Notes under the pieces: generated by a model
Database searches by the model: none
What the model was told of the DNA's origin: nothing
The model's input: the letters and a program-made list of their open reading frames with translations, nothing else
Translations under genes and position numbers: made by a program
Assembly (NCBI GenBank): GCA_016213325.1
Contig: JACRAY010000020.1
Location: 20,304-84,303, forward strand
Direction: 5' to 3'
DNA length: 64,000 nucleotides
From: Burkholderiales bacterium
GTDB lineage: Bacteria; Pseudomonadota; Gammaproteobacteria; Burkholderiales; Burkholderiaceae_C
In this document: positions 37,227-47,894 of the stretch, piece after piece
Numbering within the stretch: position 1 is the first letter of the stretch
Layout: every line of letters starts with the position of its first letter

Positions 37227-38159
37227 TTGACGACCCCTGACCTGCTCCTGGACGCCCGCCACCTCAGCAAGCGCTACGGCGACACCGTCGTGGTGCGCGA
37301 CCTGTCGTTCCACATCGGTGCGGGCGAGTGCCTGGGCGTGATCGGCCCCAACGGGGCGGGCAAGACCACCACCATCCGCATGTGCCTGGGCCTGACCGTG
37401 CCCGACAGCGGCGAGATCCGCGCGCTGGGCCTGTCCATGCCGCGCGACGCGCTGGCCATCAAGGCGCAGCTGGGCGTGGTGAGCCAGTTCGACTCGCTGG
37501 ACCCCGACTTCACCTGCGAAGAGAACTTGCAGGTGTACGGCCGCTACTTCGGCATGAAGGAGCGCGACATCCGCGCGCGCATCCCGCAGCTGCTGGAGTT
37601 TGCGGCGCTCACGCACAAGGCGGCAGCCAAGCCGAGCGAACTGTCGGGCGGCATGCGGCGGCGCCTGTCGCTGGCGCGCTCGCTGGTGAACGACCCGCGC
37701 CTGCTGCTGCTGGACGAGCCCACCACCGGGCTGGACCCGCAGGCGCGGCACCTGATGTGGGAGCGGCTGCAGGTGCTGCTGCAGCAGGGCAAGTCAATCC
37801 TGCTCACCACGCATTTCATGGACGAGGCCGAGCGCCTGTGCTCGCGCCTGATCGTGCTGGACCATGGCCGCAAGATCGCCGAAGGCCGCCCGCGCGACCT
37901 GATTGCCGAGCACCTGGAGCCCGACGTGGTGGAAGCCTATGGCAATGGCTCGGTCTCACTGGCAAACTCGCCCCTGAAGTCGCTGGCGGCGCGCACCGAG
38001 GTCAGCGGCGAAACCGTGTTCTTCTATACCCACGACGCCAAACCACTGCTGGACCGGCTGTCCGTCGAGCATCCGCGGTTGCGCACGTTGCATCGGCCGG
38101 CGAACCTTGAGGACTTGTTCCTCAAACTCACTGGCAGGCAGATCAGGGAGGAAGGGTGA
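37227..38159 (+). CDS. NodI-type ABC transporter ATPase
   Basis: The 310-residue ATPase has Walker A GPNGAGKTT, signature LSGGMRRRL and Walker B LLLLDEPTTGLDP, with a C-terminal part like NodI of drug- and oligosaccharide-export systems. The best-fitting start is a TTG at 37227, which gives MTTPDLLLDARHLSKRYGD. There is no clear ribosome binding site. It works with the NodJ-type permease downstream, from which a palindromic element separates it. The Nod-factor link is only by family name. Confidence 0.88.
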   Translation: MTTPDLLLDARHLSKRYGDTVVVRDLSFHIGAGECLGVIGPNGAGKTTTIRMCLGLTVPDSGEIRALGLSMPRDALAIKAQLGVVSQFDSLDPDFTCEENLQVYGRYFGMKERDIRARIPQLLEFAALTHKAAAKPSELSGGMRRRLSLARSLVNDPRLLLLDEPTTGLDPQARHLMWERLQVLLQQGKSILLTTHFMDEAERLCSRLIVLDHGRKIAEGRPRDLIAEHLEPDVVEAYGNGSVSLANSPLKSLAARTEVSGETVFFYTHDAKPLLDRLSVEHPRLRTLHRPANLEDLFLKLTGRQIREEG

Positions 38160-38172
38160 CCAAGGGCTGGGC

Positions 38173-38278
38173 TTTGAACGCAGAAGACGCAGAAATTGCG
38201 CAGAAGGCGCAGAAGAAATTTCCAGGTTGTCTTTTCTGCGTCTTCTGCGTAGTTTCTGCGTCTTCTGCGTTCTGAACC
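38173..38278. repeat. 104-bp GCAGAA palindromic element, copy 3
   Basis: The left arm is TTTGAACGCAGAAGACGCAG and the right arm TTCTGCGTCTTCTGCGTTCTGAACC. It sits inside a two-gene operon, and its right end is 3 bp before the permease start codon, so it has taken over the ribosome-binding region of that gene. Confidence 0.8.
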
Positions 38279-38281
38279 AAG

Positions 38282-39103
38282 ATGAGTAGCTACTTCGTCC
38301 CGCCCGCCACACCAGGCCCATGGCGCCCGCCGGCGCTGTCGATGCGCTGGTGGCCGGTGTTCCGGCGCAACCTGCTGGTGTGGCGCAAGCTGGTCGTGCC
38401 CAGCCTCATCGGCAACATCGCCGAGCCGCTGATCTGGCTGGTGGCCTTCGGCTACGGCATGGGCATGCTGGTGGGTGAGGTCAAGGTGGGCGGCCAGGCC
38501 GTGCCCTACATCCTGTTCCTGGCCAGCGGCTCCATCTGCATGAGCACCATGAACGCCGCGTCGTTCGAGGCGCTCTACTCGGCCTTCTCGCGCATGCACG
38601 TGCAGAAAACCTGGGACGGCATCATGAACGCGCCGGTGATCCTGGACGACGTCGTGATGGCCGAGATGCTGTGGGCCGGCTTCAAGTCGCTGTTTACCGC
38701 AACGGCCATCCTGGCTGTGATGCTGGTGCTGGACATCAGCCACAGCCCCAAGCTGCTGGCCGCCTGGCCGGTGCTGCTGTTCGCGGGCATCACGTTCTCC
38801 TGCATCGCGCTCATCTTCAACGCGCTGGCCAAGGGCTACGACTTCTTCACCTACTACTTCACGCTGTTCCTCACGCCCATGATGTTCCTGTCGGGCGTGT
38901 TCTTCCCGCGCGACCAGCTGCCCGCGGCGGTGCGCGTGCTGTCCGACTGGCTGCCGCTCACGGCCGCGGTGGAACTGGTGCGACCGATGTTCTTGGACCG
39001 CTGGCCCGACGAGCCGCTGCGCAACCTGCTCGTGCTGGCGGTGTACGCGGTGGCCGCCTACTGGGTGGCGCTGGCGCTCACGCGCCGCCGCTTCGCCAAC
39101 TGA
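38282..39103 (+). CDS. NodJ-type ABC-2 permease
   Basis: The 273-residue protein has six membrane segments and the ABC-2 family pattern (YILFLASGSICMSTMNAASF, then LTPMMFLSGVFFPRDQLP). It pairs with the ATPase at 37227. No Shine-Dalgarno is visible because the upstream bases are the end of a palindromic element; translation may depend on coupling or on mRNA structure. Confidence 0.88.
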   Translation: MSSYFVPPATPGPWRPPALSMRWWPVFRRNLLVWRKLVVPSLIGNIAEPLIWLVAFGYGMGMLVGEVKVGGQAVPYILFLASGSICMSTMNAASFEALYSAFSRMHVQKTWDGIMNAPVILDDVVMAEMLWAGFKSLFTATAILAVMLVLDISHSPKLLAAWPVLLFAGITFSCIALIFNALAKGYDFFTYYFTLFLTPMMFLSGVFFPRDQLPAAVRVLSDWLPLTAAVELVRPMFLDRWPDEPLRNLLVLAVYAVAAYWVALALTRRRFAN

Positions 39104-39109
39104 AGCGCC

Positions 39110-39595
39110 ATGAAAAGCCTGGGCCTGCCCGACGACTTCGTGGCCCTGGTGGCCAAGGGCATCTCCGTCATCGTCGCCTCGCGCGACGCCGGGCTGCGAC
39201 CCTCGGTGATGCGCGCGGTGGGCTGCAAGCTCGGCCCCGCCGAAGGCGAAGTCACGGTGTACCTGTCGCGCCCGCAGTCGCGCCAGCTGCTGCTGGACCT
39301 GGCGGCCGGCGGCGGCATCGCCGTGGTGTTCAGCCATCCGCGCACGCACCGCACCTTCCAGCTGAAGTCGCGTCGGGTGTCGCTGCGCAACGCGGGGCCC
39401 GAAGACGAGCCGGAGCTCGAGCGCTACGCCCTGTCGATGGAAGACGAGATTTCAGCGGTGGGGTTCACGCGTGAACTCGCGCGCGCGATGCTGGTGCACG
39501 GCGCGGACGAAGTGGTGGCCGTGAGCTTCAGGCCCGAACTGGCCTTCGACCAGACGCCCGGACCGCGCGCGGGCACGGCGGTGGAGCGCCCATGA
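39110..39595 (+). CDS. Flavin split-barrel (PNPOx-like) protein
   Basis: The 161-residue protein has the pyridoxamine-phosphate-oxidase-like fold pattern (GISVIVASRDAGLRPSVMRA, then VTVYLSRPQSRQLL and IAVVFSHPRTHRTFQLKS). It starts 6 bp after the NodJ-type gene and overlaps the next by ATGA. It likely binds FMN or F420 or haem; the substrate is unknown. Confidence 0.72.
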   Translation: MKSLGLPDDFVALVAKGISVIVASRDAGLRPSVMRAVGCKLGPAEGEVTVYLSRPQSRQLLLDLAAGGGIAVVFSHPRTHRTFQLKSRRVSLRNAGPEDEPELERYALSMEDEISAVGFTRELARAMLVHGADEVVAVSFRPELAFDQTPGPRAGTAVERP

Positions 39596-40932
39596 TCCCC
39601 GCGACGCTGCCCGATATTCGCGCCTGCTTCGAAGGCGCCATCCCTGCGCTGCTGGCCACCTGCGACGCCGACGGCCTGCCCAACGTGGCCTACATCTCGC
39701 AGGTGTACTACCTCGACGAGCGCCACGTGGCGCTGTCGTTCCAGTTCTTCAACAAGACACGGCAGAACATCCTGGCCAACCCGTACGCGGTGGTGCTGGT
39801 GATCGACCCGCTGACCGGCCGCTTCTGGCGGCTGCACATCCGCTACCTGCGCACCGAGACCGAAGGGCCGCTGTTCGAGGGCATGAAGGCGCAGCTGGCC
39901 GGCATCGCGTCGCACACCGGCATGCAGGGCGTGTTCCGCCTGCTCGGCTCGGATGTGTACGTGGTGGAACACCTCGAGGAAGTGCCCAGCGCGCCGCTGC
40001 CGGCGCCGCCGCCGAAAGCCAGCGTGCTGGGCGCCTTGCGCCGCGCCAGCGAGCGGCTGGCGCGCAGCACCTCGCTGGACGAGGCGCTGGCCGCCGTGCT
40101 GAGCAGCCTGTCGGACTTCATGGGCGTGCGGCACGCCATGGTGCTGATGCTCGACGCCGGCAGCGAGCGCCTGTACACGGTGGCGAGCGCGGGCTATGCG
40201 ACGTCGGGCGTGGGCTCGGAGATCGCCGTCGGCCAGGGCGTGATCGGCGTGGCCGCGCGCGAGCGCACGCCGGTGCGCATCGGGCACATGACCAGCGCCT
40301 ACCTGTACAGCCAGGCCATGCGCAGCAGCCTGGAAGCAAACGTGCCCGACTACTTCGGCGCGGCCGACATCCCCTACCCCGGCCTCGCCGAGCCGCACAG
40401 CCAGATTGCGGTGCCCATCGTGTGCGGGCCGCGCCTGCTGGGCGTGCTGTTTGCCGAGAGCCCGCAGGACTTGCGCTTCAGCTACGAGGACGAGGATGCC
40501 TTCGTCGCGATTGCCGGGCAACTGGGCTCGGCGATCGAGTTGCTGCGCACGGCGGACGAAGGCGCGGAAGCTCCGGCCGCGGCGCCCTCACCCAGCGCGG
40601 ACAAAGGTGGAGCGCCGGTGGTGGTGCGGCACTTCGCGGCCAACGACAGCGTGTTCATCAACGACGCCTACCTGATCAAGGGCGTGGCCGGCGCCATCCT
40701 GTGGAAGCTGCTGCGCGACCATCGCGACCATGGCCGCACCGAGTTCAGCAATCGCGAGTTGCGGCTGGATGCGACGCTGAAGCTGCCCGACATCAGCGAC
40801 AACCTGGAGGCGCGCTTGCTGCTGTTGCAGCGGCGGCTGGCCGAGCAGAGCCCGCACCTGAAGATCGAGAAGACGGGGCGCGGGCGGTTCCGGTTGGTGA
40901 TGGATCGGCCCATCGAGATGGTCGAGGGTTGA
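39592..40932 (+). CDS. PNPOx-like / GAF fusion protein with C-terminal winged-helix-like part
   Basis: The 446-residue protein has three parts. Residues 1-135 are a flavin split barrel (LLATCDADGLPNVAYISQVY). Residues about 150-325 are a GAF domain (SLDEALAAVLSSLSDFMGVR, IAVGQGVIGVAARE). Residues 345-440 hold ILWKLLRDHRDHGRTEFSNR and LEARLLLLQRRLAEQ, which resemble the C-terminal region of some response sensors and may bind DNA. It overlaps the preceding split-barrel gene by 4 bp. It may sense redox state or a small ligand. Confidence 0.75.
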   Translation: MIPATLPDIRACFEGAIPALLATCDADGLPNVAYISQVYYLDERHVALSFQFFNKTRQNILANPYAVVLVIDPLTGRFWRLHIRYLRTETEGPLFEGMKAQLAGIASHTGMQGVFRLLGSDVYVVEHLEEVPSAPLPAPPPKASVLGALRRASERLARSTSLDEALAAVLSSLSDFMGVRHAMVLMLDAGSERLYTVASAGYATSGVGSEIAVGQGVIGVAARERTPVRIGHMTSAYLYSQAMRSSLEANVPDYFGAADIPYPGLAEPHSQIAVPIVCGPRLLGVLFAESPQDLRFSYEDEDAFVAIAGQLGSAIELLRTADEGAEAPAAAPSPSADKGGAPVVVRHFAANDSVFINDAYLIKGVAGAILWKLLRDHRDHGRTEFSNRELRLDATLKLPDISDNLEARLLLLQRRLAEQSPHLKIEKTGRGRFRLVMDRPIEMVEG

Positions 40933-40940
40933 GCCGGAAC

Positions 40941-41654
40941 TCAGGCAATGCCCAGCGCGTTAGCAAGCTTCTCCCACTCCCGCTGCGACAAGTGCGGCCT
41001 GACGGTCGCCACCACCGCATCGAAAGCCTGCGGCGGCGCCTTGGCCTGCATGTCGGCCATCATCTTCAAGCGCTCCTGCGGGTTCATGAAAGGCACCAGC
41101 CAGCGCGCCGCGAACAGCATCACGTCGGGCGGGATCGACGCGATGATCGCGTCGTGGATCGCCGCCAGCTCGGCGTCGGTATAACGCGCCCACAGCACGG
41201 CGTTGTGCGCGGTCTCTTCCACATGCATGTGCTGGAAGTTCTCGGCGATGAACAGCGCCAGCTCGCGGTACAGGACGGTGGCCATCGCGGGCTTCTGCGC
41301 GACGGCGCTGGCGCGCAGCACGCCCACCGTGCCGGCCACGTGCGCGATGTGGCGCACGTGCTGCTCGTGCTCGTGGCCGATGGCCGAGCTGGCGCCGGGG
41401 GCGCGCGCCTCGATGGCGGTGTGCAGGAACTTGTTTTCCTTGTCCAGGTGCAGGCGGCAGAAGTCCAGCAGCTCCAGCACGCGCTGCGTCACCTGCGCCA
41501 GGTCGAGGTCGTCCGCCACGTCCATGCGGCCCACGGCCAGCAGCGTGTCGGACATGAGCGCGCGCAGCGCCTTGTGGATGCCGCCGTACAGGTCGACGCG
41601 CGGGGTTTCGGCGGCGCTGGCGAGCCGGGTGAGTTCCTGGGGGTTGACGTTCAT
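40941..41654 (-). CDS. Hemerythrin-like protein
   Basis: The 237-residue helical protein has spaced histidines and acids suited to a diiron site: DLYGGIHKALRALM, LHLDKENKFLHTAIE, IGHEHEQHVRHI and MHVEETAHNAVLW. This matches the hemerythrin/HHE fold used for oxygen or nitric-oxide sensing or storage. It is convergent with the PNPOx-GAF gene. Confidence 0.8.
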   Translation of the reverse strand: MNVNPQELTRLASAAETPRVDLYGGIHKALRALMSDTLLAVGRMDVADDLDLAQVTQRVLELLDFCRLHLDKENKFLHTAIEARAPGASSAIGHEHEQHVRHIAHVAGTVGVLRASAVAQKPAMATVLYRELALFIAENFQHMHVEETAHNAVLWARYTDAELAAIHDAIIASIPPDVMLFAARWLVPFMNPQERLKMMADMQAKAPPQAFDAVVATVRPHLSQREWEKLANALGIA

Positions 41655-41761
41655 GGTGCTTCCTTCGTTGTGAGGGAAGGAAGTCTAGGAACGTGAGCAG
41701 GCGCCCGTTCTGAAAAACTGGCTAAGGAAACCTTCAAACATCCTTAAACGGACGGGGGCCG

Positions 41762-43561
41762 CTAGTGATTGTCCCGCGGCACTCCGAACGTCGCGTGGAT
41801 CCGCTGGTACTTCACCGCGGGCTTGAGCACCATGCCTTGCGACAACTCGTCGACGATGCCGCGCTGGATTTCCTGCCACGGCGTCTGGCTGGCGGGGACC
41901 TTGTAGCCGCCGGCCGCTTCGAAGTCGGCCCGGCGCTTCGCGAGTTCCGCGTCCGCAACAAGCATGTTGGCGGTGCGCTTCTTCAGGTCGATGCGAACGC
42001 GGTCACCGGTCTTGAGCAACGCAAGCCCGCCACCCGTGGCCGCTTCGGGCGATGCATTGAGGATCGATGGTGAGCCGGAAGTGCCGGACTGGCGGCCGTC
42101 GCCGATGCAGGCCAGCGCCGTCACGCCCTTTTTCAGCAGGTAGTCGGGCGCGCGCATGTTGACGACTTCGGCCGCTCCCGGATAGCCGATGGGCCCCACG
42201 CCGCGCATGAACAGCACGCTGGCCGGCGTGAGCTTCAGCTTGGGGTCGTCGATGCGGCGGTGATAGTCTTCCGGCCCGTCGAACACCACGGCCGTGCCTT
42301 CGAAAGCCATCGGATCCTGCGGATTTTCCAGATACTGCTTGTGGAATTCCGGCGTGATCACGCTGGTCTTCATGATCGCGGAGTCGAACAGGTTGCCGCT
42401 GAAGTTGAGGAAGCCCGCGTTCTTCTTCATCGGCTTGGCATACGGCCAGATCACCTTGCGGTCGCTGGTGAACTGGCCTTCGCAGTTGTCGATGAGCGTC
42501 TTGCCGTTGGCCGTGATCGCCGGCTGGATCTTGCCGCGCTCGATCAACTCGGCCACCACGGCCGGCACGCCACCGGCGCGGTAGTAATCCTCGCCCAGGT
42601 ATTCACCGGCCGGCTGCAGGTTGACCAGCAGCGGGATCCTGTAGCCGTGCTTCTCCCAATCGGCCATCGCCAGCTTCACGCCGATGTGCCTGGCTATGGC
42701 GTTCAGGTGCACCGGTGCGTTGGTCGAGCCGCCGATGGCGGAATTCACGACGATCGCGTTCTCGAACGCAGCGCGCGTCAGGATGTCGGAGGGCTTCAGG
42801 TCCTCGCGCACCATGTCCACGATGCGCTTGCCCGTGAGATACGCCATTTCCTGGCGATCGCGATACGGCGCAGGAATGGCGGCGCTGCCGGGCAGCGTCA
42901 TGCCCAGCGCCTCGGCCAGCGAGTTCATCGTGGACGCAGTGCCCATGGTGTTGCAGTGTCCCGTCGATGGCGCCGACGACGCCACCAGCTTCAGGAATTC
43001 CTGGTAGCCGATCTTGCCGGCGGCCATCATCTCGCGGGCGCGCCAGACGATCGTGCCCGAGCCAGTGCGCTCGCCCTGGTACCAGCCATTGAGCATGGGG
43101 CCGGAGTTCAGCGCGATGGCCGGGATGTCGACTGTGGCCGCCGCCATCAGCTGCGCGGGCGTGGTCTTGTCGCAGCCGGTGGTCAGCACCACGCCGTCGA
43201 TCGGGTAACCATAGAGCACCTCGACCAGGGACAGGTATTGCAGGTTGCGGTCCAGTGCGGCGGTGGGGCGCTTGCAGGTTTCCTGGATCGGGTGGATCGG
43301 AAACTCGAAAGCGATGCCGCCCGCGTCGCGAATGCCCTCGCGCACGCGCTGGGCCAGCACCAGGTGGTGCCGGTTGCAAGGCGCGATGTCGGAGCCGGTC
43401 TGGGCAATGCCGATGATGGGGCGGCCCGACTGCAGCTCGTCGAAGCCCAGCCCGAAATTCATGGTGCGCTCCAGGTAGAGCGCGGTCATGTCGGCGTTGT
43501 CGGGGTTGTCGAACCAGGCTTGCGAGCGCAGGCGCAGGGCGGATGTCTTTTTCTTCTTCAT
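41762..43561 (-). CDS. IlvD/Edd-family sugar-acid dehydratase
   Basis: The 599-residue protein has the iron-sulfur and magnesium motifs of the family: [45 protein letters not shown] and [20 protein letters not shown]. Its size and sequence fit the dehydratases for aldonic acids (arabonate, xylonate, gluconate) better than the amino-acid IlvD. It overlaps the dehydrogenase gene upstream by ATGA. The pair suggests oxidation and dehydration of a sugar acid. The substrate is not shown. Confidence 0.88.
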   Translation of the reverse strand: MKKKKTSALRLRSQAWFDNPDNADMTALYLERTMNFGLGFDELQSGRPIIGIAQTGSDIAPCNRHHLVLAQRVREGIRDAGGIAFEFPIHPIQETCKRPTAALDRNLQYLSLVEVLYGYPIDGVVLTTGCDKTTPAQLMAAATVDIPAIALNSGPMLNGWYQGERTGSGTIVWRAREMMAAGKIGYQEFLKLVASSAPSTGHCNTMGTASTMNSLAEALGMTLPGSAAIPAPYRDRQEMAYLTGKRIVDMVREDLKPSDILTRAAFENAIVVNSAIGGSTNAPVHLNAIARHIGVKLAMADWEKHGYRIPLLVNLQPAGEYLGEDYYRAGGVPAVVAELIERGKIQPAITANGKTLIDNCEGQFTSDRKVIWPYAKPMKKNAGFLNFSGNLFDSAIMKTSVITPEFHKQYLENPQDPMAFEGTAVVFDGPEDYHRRIDDPKLKLTPASVLFMRGVGPIGYPGAAEVVNMRAPDYLLKKGVTALACIGDGRQSGTSGSPSILNASPEAATGGGLALLKTGDRVRIDLKKRTANMLVADAELAKRRADFEAAGGYKVPASQTPWQEIQRGIVDELSQGMVLKPAVKYQRIHATFGVPRDNH

Positions 43562-44574
43562 TGGAGGGCCTTGAGTGTCTGCGCGGCCGTGGGCAGCGCC
43601 TTGCAATCGTCGATGTACTGCTGGACGATCTCAGCGAAGTTCTCATGCGGCTTCAGGCCCAGCCGGGCAGCGCGCGCCGCGCTCGCGCCTCCGGGCCAGT
43701 TGGCCACGATGCCGGCGATGCGCTCGTCGCGCTCGAAGCGCACGAGCTTGCGCACCGCGGGGCCTGCCACCTGCTCCAGTGCATCGAGCATATCGCCCAC
43801 GCGCACGTTCAGCGCCGGCAGGTTCATCGCCGTGCGACCCAGGAATTGCTCGCGCGAGGCCTCGTACACGGCAATCAGGCCATCGATGGTGCGCGCGGGG
43901 GACGACACCGGGTGCGACACATCGGGCGAGACCGGGCACACCGACTCAACACCGGCCAGCGGTTCACGAATGATGCCGCTGAAGAACGACGACGCCGCGC
44001 CATTGGGCCGGCCGGGGCGCACCGTGACGGTCATGAGCCGCGCCGCACGGCCGTCGATGTAATCCTTGCGCGTGTAGTCGGCAATCAGGTGCTCGCAGAT
44101 GAGCTTTTGCGTGCCGTACGAAGTCTGCGGCGCGGGCAGCGTGTCGTCGGCCACCAGCGTGGGCAGCGGCACGGCAGGGTCGGGGCCGAACACGGCGACC
44201 GAACTGGAAAACACCAACCTCGTGAGCTTGCCGCCCGTGGTCGCACTGGCCCGCAACGCATCGAGCAGTGCGCGCGTGCTATCGAGGTTGGACCGCAGCC
44301 CCAGGTCGAAGTCGGCCTCGCACTCGCCCGACACGGCAGACGCCAGATGGAACAGGCCGTCGAACCGCTCGGTTCGCAGGGCCTCCACCTGCGACAGCAG
44401 CGTGCCGGTGCGCGCCTCCACCCGCGAATCCGCCAGCAGGTCAGGCGGCGGCGGCGCGATGTCGGTCAGCACCAGGCGGTCGATCTTCTCGCCAGCCAGC
44501 GTTCCGCGCGCCAGCAGTGTGCGGGCCAGTCGCGCCCCGACAAATCCGCCGCCGCCGGTGATCATCAGTTTCAT
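43558..44574 (-). CDS. NAD-dependent epimerase/dehydratase, D-erythronate dehydrogenase-like (DenD)
   Basis: The 338-residue extended short-chain dehydrogenase has the NAD motif [13 protein letters not shown], a catalytic tyrosine in [12 protein letters not shown] and [20 protein letters not shown]. These match DenD, which oxidises D-erythronate. The usual partners otnK, otnC or otnI are absent, and the neighbour is an aldonate dehydratase, so the true substrate may differ. It is coupled to the regulator gene by a 4-bp overlap. Confidence 0.8.
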   Translation of the reverse strand: MKLMITGGGGFVGARLARTLLARGTLAGEKIDRLVLTDIAPPPPDLLADSRVEARTGTLLSQVEALRTERFDGLFHLASAVSGECEADFDLGLRSNLDSTRALLDALRASATTGGKLTRLVFSSSVAVFGPDPAVPLPTLVADDTLPAPQTSYGTQKLICEHLIADYTRKDYIDGRAARLMTVTVRPGRPNGAASSFFSGIIREPLAGVESVCPVSPDVSHPVSSPARTIDGLIAVYEASREQFLGRTAMNLPALNVRVGDMLDALEQVAGPAVRKLVRFERDERIAGIVANWPGGASAARAARLGLKPHENFAEIVQQYIDDCKALPTAAQTLKALQ

Positions 44575-45353
44575 GCTTTTTCCTTCTTTGACGCGACACG
44601 CGCCGCCGCCTTGCGGCGCCGCCCGTCGATGACGCCGCCCTCCACCAACCGCTGCTCGCCACGCAGGATGTGCTGCGTGGCGTGATGGCGGGCCGCCGCC
44701 GGGTCACGCGCGGCGATGGCATCGAGCATCTCGCGATGTTCCTGCTGCACCGCCTGCATGAAGTCGTGCCGGCGCGCCTCGTTGGCGCGGGTGATGCGCA
44801 TGCCTTCGCGCAGGTACTGTTCCAGGAAACCCAGCAGCAGCCGGAACTGCGGGTTGCCCGACGACTCGCCGATGACCCGGTGGAATGCCATGTCTTCGGC
44901 CACGCCGTCGCGGCCCTGCGCGACCGCGGTGTCGATGGCCTTCAGCGCGCGCCTCAGCTCGGCTATCTGCGCACGCGTGGCGCGCTCGGCCGCCAGTGCC
45001 GCGATTTCGCCTTCGAGCACGCGGCGCACTTCGATCACGTGCACGACCGACTGCACGGAGTCCAGCACCGAAGGATCGAACACCAGCGGCTGGTTGGCGG
45101 GCTTGGGCGCTACATACACGCCCGACCCCTGGCGCGCCACCACCAGCGAGCGCGACCGGAGTTGGTGCATGGCTTCCCGCACCACCGTGCGCGAGACGCC
45201 GTGCGCCGTGGCGAGCTGCTGTTCAGTTGGCAGCCGGTCGCCGGGCTCCAGCACGCCCGACTCGATCTGCGTGGCAATCCGGGCCGCCAGGCGGTCGGAC
45301 AGCCTTTCGGTGACCAGAGGGGCCGGGCCGGTCGCAGGGGGATGCCTGGACAT
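44571..45353 (-). CDS. GntR/FadR-family transcriptional regulator
   Basis: The 260-residue protein has an N-terminal winged helix (GDRLPTEQQLATAHGVSRTV) and a C-terminal FCD domain of ligand-binding helices (AFHRVIGESSGNPQFRLLL, with histidines that bind metal). It heads the operon with the DenD-like and IlvD-like genes and faces the ABC importer genes. It probably represses both until a sugar acid binds. The operator should lie in 45354-45471. ATG 45353 gives a family-length product. Confidence 0.88.
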   Translation of the reverse strand: MSRHPPATGPAPLVTERLSDRLAARIATQIESGVLEPGDRLPTEQQLATAHGVSRTVVREAMHQLRSRSLVVARQGSGVYVAPKPANQPLVFDPSVLDSVQSVVHVIEVRRVLEGEIAALAAERATRAQIAELRRALKAIDTAVAQGRDGVAEDMAFHRVIGESSGNPQFRLLLGFLEQYLREGMRITRANEARRHDFMQAVQQEHREMLDAIAARDPAAARHHATQHILRGEQRLVEGGVIDGRRRKAAARVASKKEKA

Positions 45354-45471
45354 GGACTGCAAGGGACGGGATTGGGCGGCGGTTATCGGGTCATCATACA
45401 AATTGGCAAGCTTCCGGCCTAGCGGGTTTACCTGATGGCGACGCATGGGTGCCTTACCGATACTGCCGCGG

Positions 45472-46545
<1,074 letters not shown>

Positions 46546-46566
46546 TTAACCCCAGGAGAAGACACC

Positions 46567-47889
46567 ATGAGCAAGTTCAATCGCCGCAAGTTTCTGGAAG
46601 GTTCTGCCAGCGTGGCAGCCGCTGCCACCCTAGGTGTCGGCGTGTATTCGCCGATGGCGCATGCGCAGAGCCTGGCCTTCAAGCCCGAAAAGGGCGCCAA
46701 GCTGCGCGTGCTGCGCTGGAGCCGCTTTGTGCAGGGCGACATCGACGCCTACATGGCCAACGTGAAGAAGTTCACCGAGAAGACCGGCGTCGAAGTGCGC
46801 GTCGACAACGAAGGCTGGGAAGACGTGCGACCCAAGGCCGCCGTGGCCGCCAATACGGGCGCCGGCCCGGACATCATCCTGTCCACCAACGACGACGCGA
46901 ACCTGTATCCCGAAAAGCTGCTGGACGTGACCGACCTGGCCGACTACCTGGGCAAGAAGTACGGCGGCTGGTATTCGGCCAACGAGGCCTATCTGCGCCC
47001 GGACGGCAAGCGCTGGATCGGCATCGGCCTGGGTGCGGCCGGCGCGATGATGGTCTACCGGGCGAGCATGCTGAAGGCCGCCGGCTTCGACACCTTCCCC
47101 AAGGACACCGGCGGCTTCCTGGGCATGCTCAAGGCACTGCATGCCAAGGGCACACCCGGCGGCTTCGCACTGGGCAATGCCACCGGCGACGGCCTGTGGA
47201 CCAACTGGCTCATCTGGTCGCACGGCGGGCAGCTGGTCGACAAGAACAACAAGGTCATCATCGACAGTCCTGAAACCATCAAGGCACTGGAGTACGCCAA
47301 GGAGCTGTACGCCACCTTTATCCCGGGCACCCTGTCCTGGCTGGACCCCAACAACAACAAGGCCTTCCTGGATGGCCAGGTCAGTGTCACCAACAATGGC
47401 ATCTCGATCTATTACGCCACCAAGACGTCGCCCGACCCCAAGGTGCAGGCGCTGAAGGAAGACGTGCAGCACGCCCCGTACCCGATCGGGCCGGTGGGTG
47501 TGCCGACCGAGTCGCACCTGTTCTTCAACCAGATGGTGATGAAGTACACCAAGTTCCCCCAGGCCGCCAAGGAATTCCTGCGCTTCATGATGGAACGCGA
47601 GCAGTTCGACGCGTGGCTGACGGCTGCAGGCGGCTACATCGCGCCGCCGCTGGCCGAGTATGCAAAGAGTGCCATCTGGACATCGGACCCGAAACACACG
47701 CCCTACCGCGACGCCGTGAAGAACATGCGTCCGTCGGGCTATGCCGGCAAGCTGGGCTACGCGTCGGCCGGTGCAGGGGCTGACTTCATCGTCTGCAACA
47801 TGGTGGCCGAGGCGGCCAGCGGTTCGAAGACGCCCAAGGAAGCCGCCGAACGCGCCCAGAAGCGCGCCGAGCGCTACTACAAGGTCTGA
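46567..47889 (+). CDS. Extracellular solute-binding protein, family 1
   Basis: The 440-residue product has a Tat signal (NRRKFLEGSASVAAAATLGV, cut after MAHAQ) and the family 1 core (VEVRVDNEGWEDVRPKAAVA, then GPDIILSTNDDANLYP and FLDGQVSVTNNGISI). It delivers a sugar or sugar-acid to the permeases encoded next. A good ribosome binding site, AGGAGAAG, lies upstream of ATG 46567. Confidence 0.9.
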   Translation: MSKFNRRKFLEGSASVAAAATLGVGVYSPMAHAQSLAFKPEKGAKLRVLRWSRFVQGDIDAYMANVKKFTEKTGVEVRVDNEGWEDVRPKAAVAANTGAGPDIILSTNDDANLYPEKLLDVTDLADYLGKKYGGWYSANEAYLRPDGKRWIGIGLGAAGAMMVYRASMLKAAGFDTFPKDTGGFLGMLKALHAKGTPGGFALGNATGDGLWTNWLIWSHGGQLVDKNNKVIIDSPETIKALEYAKELYATFIPGTLSWLDPNNNKAFLDGQVSVTNNGISIYYATKTSPDPKVQALKEDVQHAPYPIGPVGVPTESHLFFNQMVMKYTKFPQAAKEFLRFMMEREQFDAWLTAAGGYIAPPLAEYAKSAIWTSDPKHTPYRDAVKNMRPSGYAGKLGYASAGAGADFIVCNMVAEAASGSKTPKEAAERAQKRAERYYKV

Positions 47890-47894
47890 GGGAC

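Noticed and set aside
45354..45444. ATCATACAAATTGGCA as a GntR operator
   Set aside because: It has no clear inverted symmetry and does not match the FadR-type TNGTNNNACNA pattern, so the operator could not be placed.
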